Positions 25,267-35,844 of a DNA stretch of 64,000 nucleotides are shown here, one piece after another. Numbering within the stretch: the first letter of the stretch is position 1; each line of letters opens with the position of its first letter. The notes under the pieces are model-generated. The model had not been told where the DNA came from. It did not search any database and was given only the letters and a program-made list of their open reading frames with translations. This DNA comes from Geodermatophilus poikilotrophus (GTDB lineage: Bacteria; Actinomycetota; Actinomycetes; Mycobacteriales; Geodermatophilaceae). The stretch covers positions 62,001 to 126,000 of the forward strand of contig NZ_FOIE01000011.1 in NCBI RefSeq assembly GCF_900111455.1. The letters are read 5' to 3'. The position numbers and the translations under genes are program-made.

Positions 25267-25282
25267 GTAAGGGCACCCTTAC
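25267..25282. promoter_or_regulatory. GTAAGGG-CA-CCCTTAC palindrome upstream of sdh
   Basis: Perfect seven-base arms (25267-25273 and 25276-25282) separated by CA. It lies in the 168-bp divergent region between the molybdopterin gene and sdhC. It looks like a dimeric repressor site. Its AT content stands out against the GC-rich surroundings. It resembles, but does not match, a DtxR/IdeR iron box. Confidence 0.5.
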
Positions 25283-25331
25283 GAGAGCTGAGTCACCTCG
25301 CGTTGACGTGGTCGCAATCCTGGTGGAGGCC

Positions 25332-25350
25332 TACCTTTGCCTTCGTGGTG
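25332..25350 (+). promoter_or_regulatory. leaderless promoter and start of sdhC
   Basis: TACCTT (25332-25337) ends eight bases before the first of two tandem GTG codons (25345 and 25348), which places the predicted transcript start at the start codon. A TTGACG is found at 25303-25308, but 23 bases away, too far for a standard -35. Confidence 0.45.
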
Positions 25351-26049
25351 ACGGTGACGCAGCCGGGACAGCGCAGGACTCCCAAGGTGGCCAAGACCAA
25401 CTCGGTGGCCAAGAAGGCCGTCGTGGCGGTCACCGGCATCATCATGGTCCTGTACCTGATCGCGCACATGATCGGGAACCTCAAGGTCTTCGCCGGCCGC
25501 GAGTCCTTCAACGGGTACTCGGAGTGGATCCGCACGATCGGCGAGCCGGCCGTCCCCGCGCAGACGACGCTGACCATCATCCGCATCGTCCTGCTGACCG
25601 TGGTCATCGCGCACGCCTGGGCGGTGATCTCGCTGTGGCGACAGGCCAAGCGGGCCCGTCCGCACGGCTACGTCACCAAGAAGGCCGTGGCCCAGAGCTA
25701 CGCCTCGCGGACCATGCGCTGGGGCGGCGTGATCGTCGGCCTCTTCATCATCTACCACATCCTCGACCTCACGATGGGCGTCGCCAACCCGGAGGGTCCC
25801 AACGGCACGCCCTACGACCGTCTGATCGCCGGCTTCTCCAACCCGCTGATCACCGCGGTCTACGTGCTCGCGCTGGTCCTGCTCGGCATGCACCTGCGGC
25901 ACGGCATCTGGAGCGCCACGCAGACCCTCGGGCAGAGCAACAAGCGCCGGGAGAGGACGGTCAACCTCTTCGCCCTCGTGTTCTCCGTGGTGCTCATCGG
26001 CGGCTTCCTGATCGTCCCCTTCAGCGTTCTCTTCGGCCTCGTCGGCTAA
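25345..26049 (+). CDS. sdhC: succinate dehydrogenase cytochrome b subunit
   Basis: About 234 residues; the start is GTG 25345 or 25348. Five membrane helices are present, with heme-ligand type histidines in [35 protein letters not shown] and [10 protein letters not shown]. This is the single-subunit, two-heme (type B) anchor seen with the mycobacterial Sdh1 class and Bacillus SdhC. It moves electrons from the flavoprotein/iron-sulfur pair to menaquinone. It is the first gene of sdhCAB and ends 14 bp before sdhA. Confidence 0.9.
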   Translation: MVTVTQPGQRRTPKVAKTNSVAKKAVVAVTGIIMVLYLIAHMIGNLKVFAGRESFNGYSEWIRTIGEPAVPAQTTLTIIRIVLLTVVIAHAWAVISLWRQAKRARPHGYVTKKAVAQSYASRTMRWGGVIVGLFIIYHILDLTMGVANPEGPNGTPYDRLIAGFSNPLITAVYVLALVLLGMHLRHGIWSATQTLGQSNKRRERTVNLFALVFSVVLIGGFLIVPFSVLFGLVG

Positions 26050-26063
26050 AGGAGCCCATCGCG

Positions 26064-27990
<1,927 letters not shown>

Positions 27991-28010
<20 letters not shown>

Positions 28011-28042
28011 CGACGACCCAGCGGAGCTACGAGTGACAGCGA
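27991..28042 (+). repeat. 26-bp tandem duplication at the sdhA/sdhB junction
   Basis: The unit 27991-28016 (end of sdhA including TGA) is repeated at 28017-28042 with 22 of 26 identical bases. The second copy's AGTGAC holds the GTG I take as the sdhB start. Confidence 0.75.
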
Positions 28043-28872
28043 CACGTGAGGGCGCGAGCTTCGCGTCCGGCACGGAGACCGACCCGGCCATGGCCCCCCA
28101 CGGCATGACGCTGACGCTGCGCATCTGGCGTCAGAAGAGCCCGTCCGACAAGGGCCGCATGGTGACCTACCAGGTCGAGGACATCTCCCCGGACATGTCG
28201 TTCCTGGAGATGCTCGACGTCCTGAACGAGAAGCTCATCCTGGCCGGTGACGACCCGGTGGTCTTCGACCACGACTGCCGCGAGGGCATCTGTGGCAGCT
28301 GCGGTCTGATGATCAACGGGACGGCGCACGGCCGCGGCACCTCGGGCGGTCCCACGACCACCTGCCAGCTGCACATGCGCAAGTTCAAGGACGGCGACTC
28401 GATCGACATCGAGCCGTGGCGTGCGACGGCGTTCCCGGTGATCAAGGACCTCTCGGTCGACCGCAGCGCCCTGGACCGGATCATCCAGTCCGGCGGTTAC
28501 ATCAGCGCGCCGACGGGGACCGCGCCCGAGGCCCACTCCATCCTGGTGCCGAAGAAGGACTCCGACGCGGCCTTCGACGCGGCGACCTGCATCGGCTGCG
28601 GCGCGTGCGTGGCGGCCTGCCCGAACGCCTCCTCGATGCTGTTCACCGCGGCCAAGGTCAGCCACCTGGGGCTGTTCCCGCAGGGGCAGCCCGAGCGCAA
28701 CGAGCGAGTGGTCAACATGCTCGCCCAGCAGGACCTCGAGGGCTTCGGCGGTTGCACCAACATCGGCGAGTGCTCGGCGGCCTGCCCCAAGGGCATCTCG
28801 ATGGAGAACATCTCCCGGCTCAACCACGACCTGCTCGGCGCGCTGCGCGCCGGTGCCCGGCCGAAGAGCTGA
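28033..28872 (+). CDS. sdhB: succinate dehydrogenase iron-sulfur subunit
   Basis: 279 residues from GTG 28033, with GGAGC five bases upstream. An ATG at 28090 ([15 protein letters not shown]) is an alternative and would give a more usual N-terminus. Clusters: [2Fe-2S] from CREGICGSC plus a later Cys in TTTCQLHM; [4Fe-4S] from [11 protein letters not shown]; and a third cluster using C in [16 protein letters not shown]. It passes electrons from FAD to the cytochrome b subunit. Last gene of sdhCAB. Confidence 0.93.
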   Translation: MTATREGASFASGTETDPAMAPHGMTLTLRIWRQKSPSDKGRMVTYQVEDISPDMSFLEMLDVLNEKLILAGDDPVVFDHDCREGICGSCGLMINGTAHGRGTSGGPTTTCQLHMRKFKDGDSIDIEPWRATAFPVIKDLSVDRSALDRIIQSGGYISAPTGTAPEAHSILVPKKDSDAAFDAATCIGCGACVAACPNASSMLFTAAKVSHLGLFPQGQPERNERVVNMLAQQDLEGFGGCTNIGECSAACPKGISMENISRLNHDLLGALRAGARPKS

Positions 28873-28908
28873 GGAAGGCCTCCCTGCCTCCGACCGCTCG
28901 CTGAAGGT

Positions 28909-28940
28909 CCCCCACCGCTCGCACGCTCGCGGCGGTACCC
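28909..28940 (+). repeat. dispersed palindromic repeat, copy 2
   Basis: Thirty-two bases nearly identical to the reverse complement of 24509-24540 (three mismatches). This copy is intergenic, between sdhB and the sdh terminator stems. Confidence 0.6.
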
Positions 28941-28966
28941 AGGACGGGCCGGAGCCTCCGAGCAGG

Positions 28967-29053
28967 GCCGCCCGGCCCCTGGGTGGAGCCCACCGCCGGA
29001 GGGCGGGACCCGGACACGGGTCCCGCCCTCCGGCGCGTCCGGGGCCGGGCGGC
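28967..29053. terminator. nested terminator stems, sdhB / GGDEF-EAL
   Basis: A perfect 18-bp stem (28994-29011 with 29018-29035, loop GGACAC) is enclosed by a perfect 13-bp stem (28967-28979 with 29041-29053). It lies between convergent genes and probably terminates both. There is no U-tract. Confidence 0.7.
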
Positions 29054-29096
29054 TCGGTTCCCGGAGGGGAACTGCAACCGTCGAGGAACGCGGCGG

Positions 29097-31397
29097 TCAG
29101 GCGACCGGGGCGGCCGTCCTGGCCTCCAGCCACGGCTCCAGCTGCTCGGCCGGCAGCGGGCGGCTGAGGTGGTACCCCTGGACGACGTCGCAGCCGAGGG
29201 CGGTCAGCGCGTCGACGGTGGCCCGGTCCTCGGCCCCCTCGGCCACGAAGACCAGGCCGAGGGCGTGCGCGAGCTGCAGCGTCGAGGTCACGATCGCCGC
29301 CGACCGGTCGCTGTCGTTCATCGCGCTGACGAAGGTGCGGTCGAGCTTGAGCTCGGTCACCGGGAGGCTGGCGAGGTAGGCCAGGCTCGAGTAGCCGGTG
29401 CCGTAGTCGTCGATGGAGATGCCGACGCCGGTCCCCCGCAGCGCGGAGAGCACGCGGACGGCGCGCTCCCGGTCCGCCATGAGCAGGCTCTCGGTCACCT
29501 CGAGGACCAGCGCGGTCGCCGGGACGCCGTGCCGGGCGAGCAACCCGGCCACCTCGTCGGGGAACCCCTCGTCGACCAGGTTCGACGGGCTGACGTTGAC
29601 CGCGACGGTCAGCTCCCGCCCGCGGTCGGCCCACGCCCGCCGCTGGGCCAGCGCGGCGTCCAGCACCCGGCGGGTCAGGGGCCCCATGAGGCCGGCGGAC
29701 TCGGCCAGGTCGACGAACGCGTCGGGGAAGAGCAGCCCGCGCGCGGGGTGCTGCCAGCGCACCAGCGCCTCCACCCCGTCGACCCGGCGGGTCCGCAGGT
29801 TGAGCTTGGGCTGGTGGTGCAGCACCAGCTGGCCCTCGTCGATGGCCCGGCGCAGCTGGGCGACGGCCTCGAGACGGTACCGACCGGAGCCGTGGCGCGC
29901 CTCGTCGTAGACCACCGCGCAGCTGCGGCCGGCCTTGGCCGCGTACATGGCCAGGTCGGCCATCTGCAGCAGCTCTTCGGCGTGCCCGGAGTGCCGCGGG
30001 CCGATCGCGATGCCCACGCTCGCGTCCACGCTGAGCGCCATGCCGGCGAGCTGGAACGGCCGCTCGAGGGTGGCGCACAGCCGCTCGGCCAGGGCCAGCG
30101 CGCCGTCCTCGCCCAGGCCGGAGGCCAGGACGACGAACTCGTCACCGCCCAGGCGGGCGAGCAGGTCGCCGCTGCGGAGGTGGCCGGCCAGCCGCGGCCC
30201 CACCTCGCGCAGCAGGGCGTCGCCGACGCCGTGGCCGAGGGAGTCGTTGATCTCCTTGAACCGGTCCAGGTCCAGGACCAGCACCGCCGTGGTCCCCCCG
30301 GCGGCCATCCGCGCATCGGCGGCGCGGAAGGTCTCGAAGACCTGCCTGCGGTTGGGCAGGCCGGTGAGCTCATCGGTGCGGGCCTGCTGACGGCTGTCGG
30401 CCAGGGCGCGGACCTCGCGGAAGGTCAGCGCGGTGCGGGCGAGGGCGGCCACCACGGCGGTGAACGCCAGCCCGCCGGCCAGCGGGTCGCCGTCCTCCAG
30501 GTAGCCCCTCAGCAGCAGGACGAGCGCGCCGATGGCGCACAGCCCCGGGACGACGAGTGCCCGCACGCCGAGCAGCTGGTCGGTCCTGCGCGGCATCGGC
30601 GGCTGGCAGGCGGCCAGGCCGTAGCCGAGGAACGCCAGGCCCCAGCCCACGTCGAGCGGGCCGCCGACGACGTAGGTCCCGTGGGCGACCTGGTAGGCGT
30701 ACAGCGCGTCGGTCAGCACGAACAGCGCGGTCCCGGCGGTGAGCCACCACCAGACGGCACCGGCGCCGCGGCCGATGACCACGAGGGCGCCGGCGATGAG
30801 CACGAGCAGCAGCAGGTCGGCGATCGGGTAGACCGCGATCAGGACGGCGCCGCGCAGCGCGGTGTCGAGGTAGGCGCCGATGGCGAACGCCGACGCGAAC
30901 GCCGCCGCGGTCAGCCCGGTGACCACGGCGTCGAGCCACATGCTCGACGTCAGCCGCCTGACCCGCGTCCGGAGCAGCCGGAACAGCGCGACACAGGCCA
31001 GCGGGTGGAAGGCGACGAAGGCGAGGTCGAACCAGGCGGGCCGGACGATCGACCCCGGCGCGGCGTCGGCCAGCGCGTAGCCCAGGGAGCCGACGGTGTA
31101 GGACCCGACGGCCGCGGCGAAGAGCAGCCAGACGCCCCGGTCCTCCCGCAGGGTCAGCGCCCGCAGGACCAGCAGTCCGGTCAGCCCGACGAGGAACACC
31201 CACTTGCCGCCGACCGCGAGGGTGGCGAGCAGGCCGTCCACCCCGAGCCCGTGGGCCAGCAGGGACAGCGCGTAGACCGACGCCAGGACGGCGGCGGACA
31301 CGCGGACGACCCGCAGCGACCGGTCGGCCGGCTGCCGGGTGCGTCGGCGCCGGACGGCGCGCGCGAGTGCCTGGACCACAGGGAGAGCATCGGTCAC
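29097..31397 (-). CDS. membrane-bound GGDEF-EAL cyclic-di-GMP protein
   Basis: 766 residues. Residues 1 to about 330 form roughly nine to ten membrane helices of the sensor region. The GGDEF domain has an intact RLGGDEFVVLASG and DLDRFKEINDSLGHGVGD, so cyclase activity is possible. The EAL domain has VEALVRW, VNVSPSNL, LEVTESLL, SIDDYGTGYSSLAYL, ELKLDRTFV and a terminal QGYHLSRPL. These retain the metal and catalytic residues of phosphodiesterases, although VAEGVE is changed to VAEGAE. The protein may therefore make or break c-di-GMP depending on the signal. It has no partner gene. Confidence 0.9.
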   Translation of the reverse strand: MTDALPVVQALARAVRRRRTRQPADRSLRVVRVSAAVLASVYALSLLAHGLGVDGLLATLAVGGKWVFLVGLTGLLVLRALTLREDRGVWLLFAAAVGSYTVGSLGYALADAAPGSIVRPAWFDLAFVAFHPLACVALFRLLRTRVRRLTSSMWLDAVVTGLTAAAFASAFAIGAYLDTALRGAVLIAVYPIADLLLLVLIAGALVVIGRGAGAVWWWLTAGTALFVLTDALYAYQVAHGTYVVGGPLDVGWGLAFLGYGLAACQPPMPRRTDQLLGVRALVVPGLCAIGALVLLLRGYLEDGDPLAGGLAFTAVVAALARTALTFREVRALADSRQQARTDELTGLPNRRQVFETFRAADARMAAGGTTAVLVLDLDRFKEINDSLGHGVGDALLREVGPRLAGHLRSGDLLARLGGDEFVVLASGLGEDGALALAERLCATLERPFQLAGMALSVDASVGIAIGPRHSGHAEELLQMADLAMYAAKAGRSCAVVYDEARHGSGRYRLEAVAQLRRAIDEGQLVLHHQPKLNLRTRRVDGVEALVRWQHPARGLLFPDAFVDLAESAGLMGPLTRRVLDAALAQRRAWADRGRELTVAVNVSPSNLVDEGFPDEVAGLLARHGVPATALVLEVTESLLMADRERAVRVLSALRGTGVGISIDDYGTGYSSLAYLASLPVTELKLDRTFVSAMNDSDRSAAIVTSTLQLAHALGLVFVAEGAEDRATVDALTALGCDVVQGYHLSRPLPAEQLEPWLEARTAAPVA

Positions 31398-31509
31398 CCG
31401 ACAGCGGCCCTTCAGCCCGCCGCGGCGGGTCCCGGACTCGCCTCACCCCCTGGAGGGGAACGGTGACGCGGAGTCGAACCGACCGGTCGGCGTGGAGCAG
31501 CTGCCCGGC

Positions 31510-32133
31510 TCAGCGGCTCTGCAGCGCGTCCAGGGCGACGGCCATGGACGCCGCGACGCGGAAGTCCAGCCGCGGGTCGGGCACCCTGACGGTGTAGCGG
31601 TCGCGGACGGCCTTCTGCCGTTCGCTGGTCAGCACCGGTGCGCCGGTGGCGGTGTCGACGAAGTCGAAGTGGAAGACGAACGGCACCCAGATGTCGCCGA
31701 TGTAGGGGATGAAGTCCCAGACGCGGCGCAGGATGGCGATCGACTGCCGACGCTCCCGGCCGACGGCGTCGATGCCGGGAGCCGACAGCTCCCAGGTCGA
31801 GCGCAGCAGACTGGCGCCGAACTGCTTGCGGAAGTACCCGAGCGGGTTCCCGTACTCGTCGAACACGTCGTGCTCGGCGGCGACGTCGAGCCGCTGCCGC
31901 GCCTTGAAGCTGAAGACCGCCCGGCTCCTCGAGGCGTCGGCGTAGAAGACGACCTCCTCCTTGAGCTTCATCCGCTTCTGCTCCGCGAACGCGAGCAACG
32001 GCCCCTCGGAGCCGTCGGGGTTCATCCCGACGACCTCGTAGCGGTTGACCATCAGCGTGATCCGCTGCCTGACGAAGAAGCCGGGTACCACCATCGGGGC
32101 GGGCTGCTGCTGCGGTCCGGGCGGAACGGTCAC
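31510..32133 (-). CDS. LURP-one-related (scramblase-like) protein
   Basis: 207 residues. I prefer GTG 32133, preceded by GGGAG at good spacing; an ATG at 32187 would add 18 residues. After a Pro/Gln-rich N-terminus comes a tubby-like barrel pattern: FFVRQRITLMVNRYEVVGMNPDGSEGPLLAFAEQKRMKLKEEVVFY, FSFKARQRLDVAAEHDVFDEYGNPLGYFRKQFGASLLRSTWEL. This is the LURP-one/phospholipid-scramblase-like fold found in actinobacteria. No function is known there. Confidence 0.75.
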   Translation of the reverse strand: MTVPPGPQQQPAPMVVPGFFVRQRITLMVNRYEVVGMNPDGSEGPLLAFAEQKRMKLKEEVVFYADASRSRAVFSFKARQRLDVAAEHDVFDEYGNPLGYFRKQFGASLLRSTWELSAPGIDAVGRERRQSIAILRRVWDFIPYIGDIWVPFVFHFDFVDTATGAPVLTSERQKAVRDRYTVRVPDPRLDFRVAASMAVALDALQSR

Positions 32134-32222
32134 GTCGGGTCTCCCGTGCTGGTCGGGGATGGGTGCTGGAGCGTCATCGTGACCCATCGGGACGCCGTCC
32201 CGCCGGTCGCGGGCCGTCCTGC

Positions 32223-32540
32223 TCACACCGAACCGCTCGGCGGAGGGCCGGAGCGGGTCCCGGTGAGGGCGGTGTGCAGCCGGTCGACGAACCCGTCCAG
32301 GATCGACGGGGAGCGGTCGGCGGGCAGCGGGGCCGACGGCAGCAGCACCCACAGCAGCAGGTAGACGACGACGCCGGCGCCCCCGGCGACGGTGAGGCCG
32401 ACGGCGCCGACCCGCCAGAGCACGGCGTCGATGCCGCTGTACTCGGCGAGGCCGCCGCAGACGCCGCCGAGCCAGCGGTCGGTGCCGCTGCGGCGCAGTG
32501 CGGGCCGGGTGGGGACGGGGAGCGGGGAGGGAGTGGTCAT
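32223..32540 (-). CDS. PspC domain protein
   Basis: 105 residues. The PspC domain spans residues 15-70: LRRSGTDRWLGGVCGGLAEYSGIDAVLWRVGAVGLTVAGGAGVVVYLLLWVLLP, with one or two membrane helices. PspC proteins respond to envelope stress with PspA; no pspA is in the window. The C-terminal tail (RSPSILDGFVDRLHTALTG) may be cytosolic. Confidence 0.88.
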   Translation of the reverse strand: MTTPSPLPVPTRPALRRSGTDRWLGGVCGGLAEYSGIDAVLWRVGAVGLTVAGGAGVVVYLLLWVLLPSAPLPADRSPSILDGFVDRLHTALTGTRSGPPPSGSV

Positions 32541-32666
32541 GGCACGAGCCTGGCCCCGTCCGGGCGGCACGAGAACCGGGGAACACCCGGATCGGTCCCC
32601 CGTTCCCCGGGTCGGGGTGGTTCCGGGGCGGGCTCCGGGTGTCGGGTCCGTCGCTACGGTGCAGCA

Positions 32667-33290
32667 GTGCCCACGAACGACCGCGTCCTCACCGTCGGCC
32701 CCGCCGGGGTGCCCGGCGTCCTGCTGCTGCACCCGTGGTGGGGGATGACCCCGGCGGTGCGGGAGTGGGCCGACCAACTGGTCGCCGCCGGACGGCGGGT
32801 TCTGGTACCAGACATGTTCGACGGCGCGACGCCGACCACCGAGGCGGCGGCCGAGACCCTGGCCGACGCCGCACTGGCCGACCCGGCCACCGCCGAGCTC
32901 GTGGCCGCCTGCGCGGACACCCTCGCGGCCGGCGGCGTCCCGTGGGCGGCGATGGGCTTCTCGCTGGGCGCCTTCCTCGCCTGCCCGCTGGCCGGCCGGG
33001 GCGACGCGGCACCCGACGAGCTGGTGCTCTTCTACGGTGGCCGGCCGCCGACCGGGGACGTCCGCACCCGGCGGGTCGAGCTGCACGTGGCCCCGGGCGA
33101 CCCCTGGTTCACGGCGGAGGAGCTCGACGAGGTCTCGTCGGGCTTCCGCGGCGCCGGGGCCGAGGTCGTCGTCCACCGGTACGAGGGGTCGCGGCACTGG
33201 TTCGCCGAGCGGGGCTCTCCCGGCTTCGACGCGGCCGCCGCCGGGCTGGCGCACGACCGTGTCATCGCCCGGCTGCGGACGGCCCGGTAG
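32667..33290 (+). CDS. dienelactone hydrolase family protein
   Basis: 207 residues from GTG 32667. TACGGT (32655-32660) ends seven bases before it, indicating a leaderless start. The alpha/beta hydrolase fold has the nucleophile elbow GFSLGAF, the Asp in VAPGDPWF and the His in EGSRHWF. Classical dienelactone hydrolases use Cys at the nucleophile; Ser is present here, so esterase-like activity is more likely than true dienelactone cleavage. LLLHPWWGMTPAVREWADQLVAAG is the family N-terminal motif. Convergent with the next gene, one base apart. Confidence 0.85.
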   Translation: MPTNDRVLTVGPAGVPGVLLLHPWWGMTPAVREWADQLVAAGRRVLVPDMFDGATPTTEAAAETLADAALADPATAELVAACADTLAAGGVPWAAMGFSLGAFLACPLAGRGDAAPDELVLFYGGRPPTGDVRTRRVELHVAPGDPWFTAEELDEVSSGFRGAGAEVVVHRYEGSRHWFAERGSPGFDAAAAGLAHDRVIARLRTAR

Positions 33291-33291
33291 G

Positions 33292-34323
33292 TCAGGCGCC
33301 GGCGGGTGTCCGGCTGCGCTGTTCGGCGCCGACGTCCCCGTACGGGTAGTCGGCGCGGCCGGGGTCGCTGACGGCGTCCAACCGCGCGACGTCCTCCGGC
33401 GTGAGCGTCACGTCGGCCGCACCCAGGTCGTCGCGGAGTTGGTCGACGGTGCGAGCGCCGAGGATGACCGAGGTGACGGCGGGCTGGGCGGCCAGCCAGG
33501 CGAGCGCGACCTGCGGCATCGACACCCCGCGCGCCTCGGCGACGCTCTGCACGACCTCCAGCACGTCCCAGGTGCGCTGCCGGGAGCCGACCCGGTCGTA
33601 GGCCTCCATGCCGCGGCCGGGGTCCTCCCCCAGCCGGGTCGCGCCCTCCGGCCGCTGGTCGCGGGTGTACTTGCCCGACAGCCAACCGCCGCCGAGCGGG
33701 CCCCAGGCCAGCATGCCGAGGCCGTTGTGCAGGCATGCGGGGACGATCTCGAACTCGACGTCCCGCACGAGCAGGCTGTAGCTCGGCTGCAGGGTGACCG
33801 GGACGGCGAGGTGCCGGTGCTCGGCGAGGTCGACGGCCTTCTGCACCTGCCAGGCGGTGAAGTTCGACAGGCCCGGGTAGCCGATCGCGCCCGCGGAGAC
33901 GGCGTCGTCGAGGAAGCGCAGGGTCTCCTCGAGCGGGGTCAGCGGGTCCCAGGCGTGCAGCTGGTAGAGGTCGACGTGGTCGACGCCGAGCCGGCGCAGC
34001 GAGTCCTCGAGCGCGCGACGCAGGTGGCGGCGGGAGTTGCCGAGGGCGTTGGGCTCCTCGGTCAGCGGGAAGCGGCCCTTGGTGGCGAGGACGACGCGGT
34101 CGCGGACGTCGGCCGGGCGGGACGCCAGCCAGCGCCCGGTGATCTCCTCGGCCGCGCCGGCGGAGTAGACGTCGGCGAGGTCGACCAGCGTGCCGCCTGC
34201 CTCGACGAAGAGGTCGAGCTGCTCGTGCGCGCCCGCCTCGTCGGTCTCGGCACCGAAGGTCATCGTGCCCAGGGCGAGGGCCGAGACCGAGCAGCCGCTG
34301 CGGCCGAGCGTGCGGTACTCCAC
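33292..34323 (-). CDS. aldo/keto reductase
   Basis: 343 residues from a GTG preceded by AGGAG. A TIM-barrel NADPH-dependent reductase. The catalytic set is visible: Asp/Tyr in TLVDLADVYSAGAAEE, Lys in VVLATKGRF and His in LYQLHAWDPLTPLEET. GARTVDQLRDDLGA binds the cofactor. It resembles the YajO/PdxI-like group. Substrate unknown. Confidence 0.9.
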   Translation of the reverse strand: MEYRTLGRSGCSVSALALGTMTFGAETDEAGAHEQLDLFVEAGGTLVDLADVYSAGAAEEITGRWLASRPADVRDRVVLATKGRFPLTEEPNALGNSRRHLRRALEDSLRRLGVDHVDLYQLHAWDPLTPLEETLRFLDDAVSAGAIGYPGLSNFTAWQVQKAVDLAEHRHLAVPVTLQPSYSLLVRDVEFEIVPACLHNGLGMLAWGPLGGGWLSGKYTRDQRPEGATRLGEDPGRGMEAYDRVGSRQRTWDVLEVVQSVAEARGVSMPQVALAWLAAQPAVTSVILGARTVDQLRDDLGAADVTLTPEDVARLDAVSDPGRADYPYGDVGAEQRSRTPAGA

Positions 34324-34456
34324 GACGGTGCTCCTGTCCCTCGCGATCCCGCTCGACGTTGCCGCAGCCGCCGGGTGATCACCACCGGGAGGGCGGGCTG
34401 CCTGGTCTACTGCGGTGGTCTCCGGACCACCGGCGTGCCCCCACCGAGGAGGAATC

Positions 34457-34858
34457 GTGCGCACCGTCGAGGACCTGTCGGCGATCGGTCTCGCCACCGC
34501 AGCAGCCGTTGCCGCGAGCGGGGCGTGGTACGCGGCGTTCGGCCGCCGGCTGGCGCAGCTGCACGACGCCTACGCCGAGGACACCGCGGCGGCCGGCTGG
34601 ATCGTGCCCGTCGAGCTGGCCCGCAGCGGCACCGTGGCGGTGACCGTCTCCGCCCTCGCCGCTCGCACCGGGGTGACCCGCCCGCGGGACGCGGTGCGGC
34701 TCGGCCTGGCACTGTGGGTCGCGTTCCCGGGTGTCCTGCTGACCGGGTCCGTCGTCCACGAGAAGGTCCCGTGGCGGCTGGCCGCCATCCACGCGGGCGA
34801 CTGGCTGGTCAAGCTGCTGCTGGTGTCCTTGGCCACCGGGGCCCGCCGCCGGCGCTGA
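34457..34858 (+). CDS. DUF1761-like membrane protein
   Basis: 133 residues from GTG 34457 after GAGGAGGAATC. It has four hydrophobic segments. LATAAAVAASGAWYAAFG, LGLALWVAFPGVLLTGSVVHEKVPWRLAAIHAGDWLVKLLL follow the DUF1761 pattern, including the conserved His and the aromatic-rich final helix. Function unknown. It is 17 bp upstream of the quinone oxidoreductase gene and probably co-transcribed. Confidence 0.7.
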   Translation: MRTVEDLSAIGLATAAAVAASGAWYAAFGRRLAQLHDAYAEDTAAAGWIVPVELARSGTVAVTVSALAARTGVTRPRDAVRLGLALWVAFPGVLLTGSVVHEKVPWRLAAIHAGDWLVKLLLVSLATGARRRR

Positions 34859-34875
34859 CGTCGGGAGGGGAGCGC

Positions 34876-35844
34876 GTGCGACGCATCGTGTGCCGGGAGT
34901 TCGGCCCGGTCGACCGGCTGGAACTGGTGGAGGAACCGGACCCGGCCCCCGGGCCCGGTGAGGTGGTCGTCGCGGTCGAGGCGGCGGCCGTCGCCTTCGT
35001 CGACGGCCTGATCGTGCAGGGCCGCTACCAGGTGCGGCCCCCGCTCCCCCACACGCCGGGGTCGGCGGTGGCCGGCCGGGTGCGCGCGGTGGGGGCGGAC
35101 GCCGGCACCGTGTCGGTGGGCGACCCGGTCGTCGTCCTGTCGATGGGTGGTGGGGGGTTCGCGACCGACCTGGTGGCGCCCGCCTGGGCGGTGTCACCGC
35201 TGCCGGACGGCGTCCCCGCGGCGGTGGCCGCCACCGCGGTCGAGAGCTACAGCACGCTGACCTTCGCCCTCTCCCGCCGGGTGCAGGTCCGTCCGGGTGA
35301 GTGGGTCCTGGTGCTGGGCGCGGGCGGCGGCATCGGCCTGGCCGCGGTGGACGTCGCCCGGGCGGCGGGTGCCCGCGTCGTCGCCGCCGCGTCCACGGAG
35401 GCCAAGCGGGACGCGGCGCACGCGGCCGGCGCCGAGGTGACCGTCGACTACACCGACCTGAAGGACCGGGTGCGCGAGGTCACCGGTGGCGGGGCGGACG
35501 TCGTCGTCGACCCGGTGGGCGGACCGCTGGCCGAGGCGGCGCTGCGGTCGCTGACCGCGTACGGGCGGTTCTGCGTGGTCGGGTTCGCCGGTGGGGAGAT
35601 CCCGCGGCTGCCGGCGAACCTCGTGCTGCTGCGCAACCGCACCGTCGTCGGCGTCGACTGGGGCGACTGGGCCCGGACCGAGCCCGAGGCGGCGAGCGCG
35701 CTGGTGTCCGACGTCCTCGGCCGGGTCGCCCGCGGTGAACTGCGGCCGCCGGAACCCAGTTGCCTCCCCCTCGACGGGGCCGCGGAGGCGCTGACCCGGC
35801 TGGGCCGGCGGGACGTGGTCGGGAAGCTGGCGCTGGTCCCCTGA
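34876..35844 (+). CDS. zinc-free NADPH:quinone oxidoreductase family protein
   Basis: 322 residues from GTG 34876 after GGGAGGGGAG. Medium-chain dehydrogenase/reductase fold with NADP-binding LVLGAGGGIGLAAVDVARAAGA, GGADVVVDPVGGPL and GRFCVVGFAGGEIPRLPANLVLLRN. It lacks the zinc ligands of alcohol dehydrogenases, as in QOR/zeta-crystallin. It probably reduces quinones or enals. It abuts the convergent patatin gene with no spacer. Confidence 0.9.
   Translation: MRRIVCREFGPVDRLELVEEPDPAPGPGEVVVAVEAAAVAFVDGLIVQGRYQVRPPLPHTPGSAVAGRVRAVGADAGTVSVGDPVVVLSMGGGGFATDLVAPAWAVSPLPDGVPAAVAATAVESYSTLTFALSRRVQVRPGEWVLVLGAGGGIGLAAVDVARAAGARVVAAASTEAKRDAAHAAGAEVTVDYTDLKDRVREVTGGGADVVVDPVGGPLAEAALRSLTAYGRFCVVGFAGGEIPRLPANLVLLRNRTVVGVDWGDWARTEPEAASALVSDVLGRVARGELRPPEPSCLPLDGAAEALTRLGRRDVVGKLALVP

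Noticed and set aside
25267..25282. IdeR/DtxR iron box
   Set aside because: Arms are separated by two bases and the sequence does not fit the 19-bp TTAGGTTAG-type consensus; kept only as a generic palindrome.
31467..31480. GAGTCGAACC resembling a tRNA T-arm (also near 60230)
   Set aside because: No acceptor stem, D-arm or anticodon arm could be folded around it.
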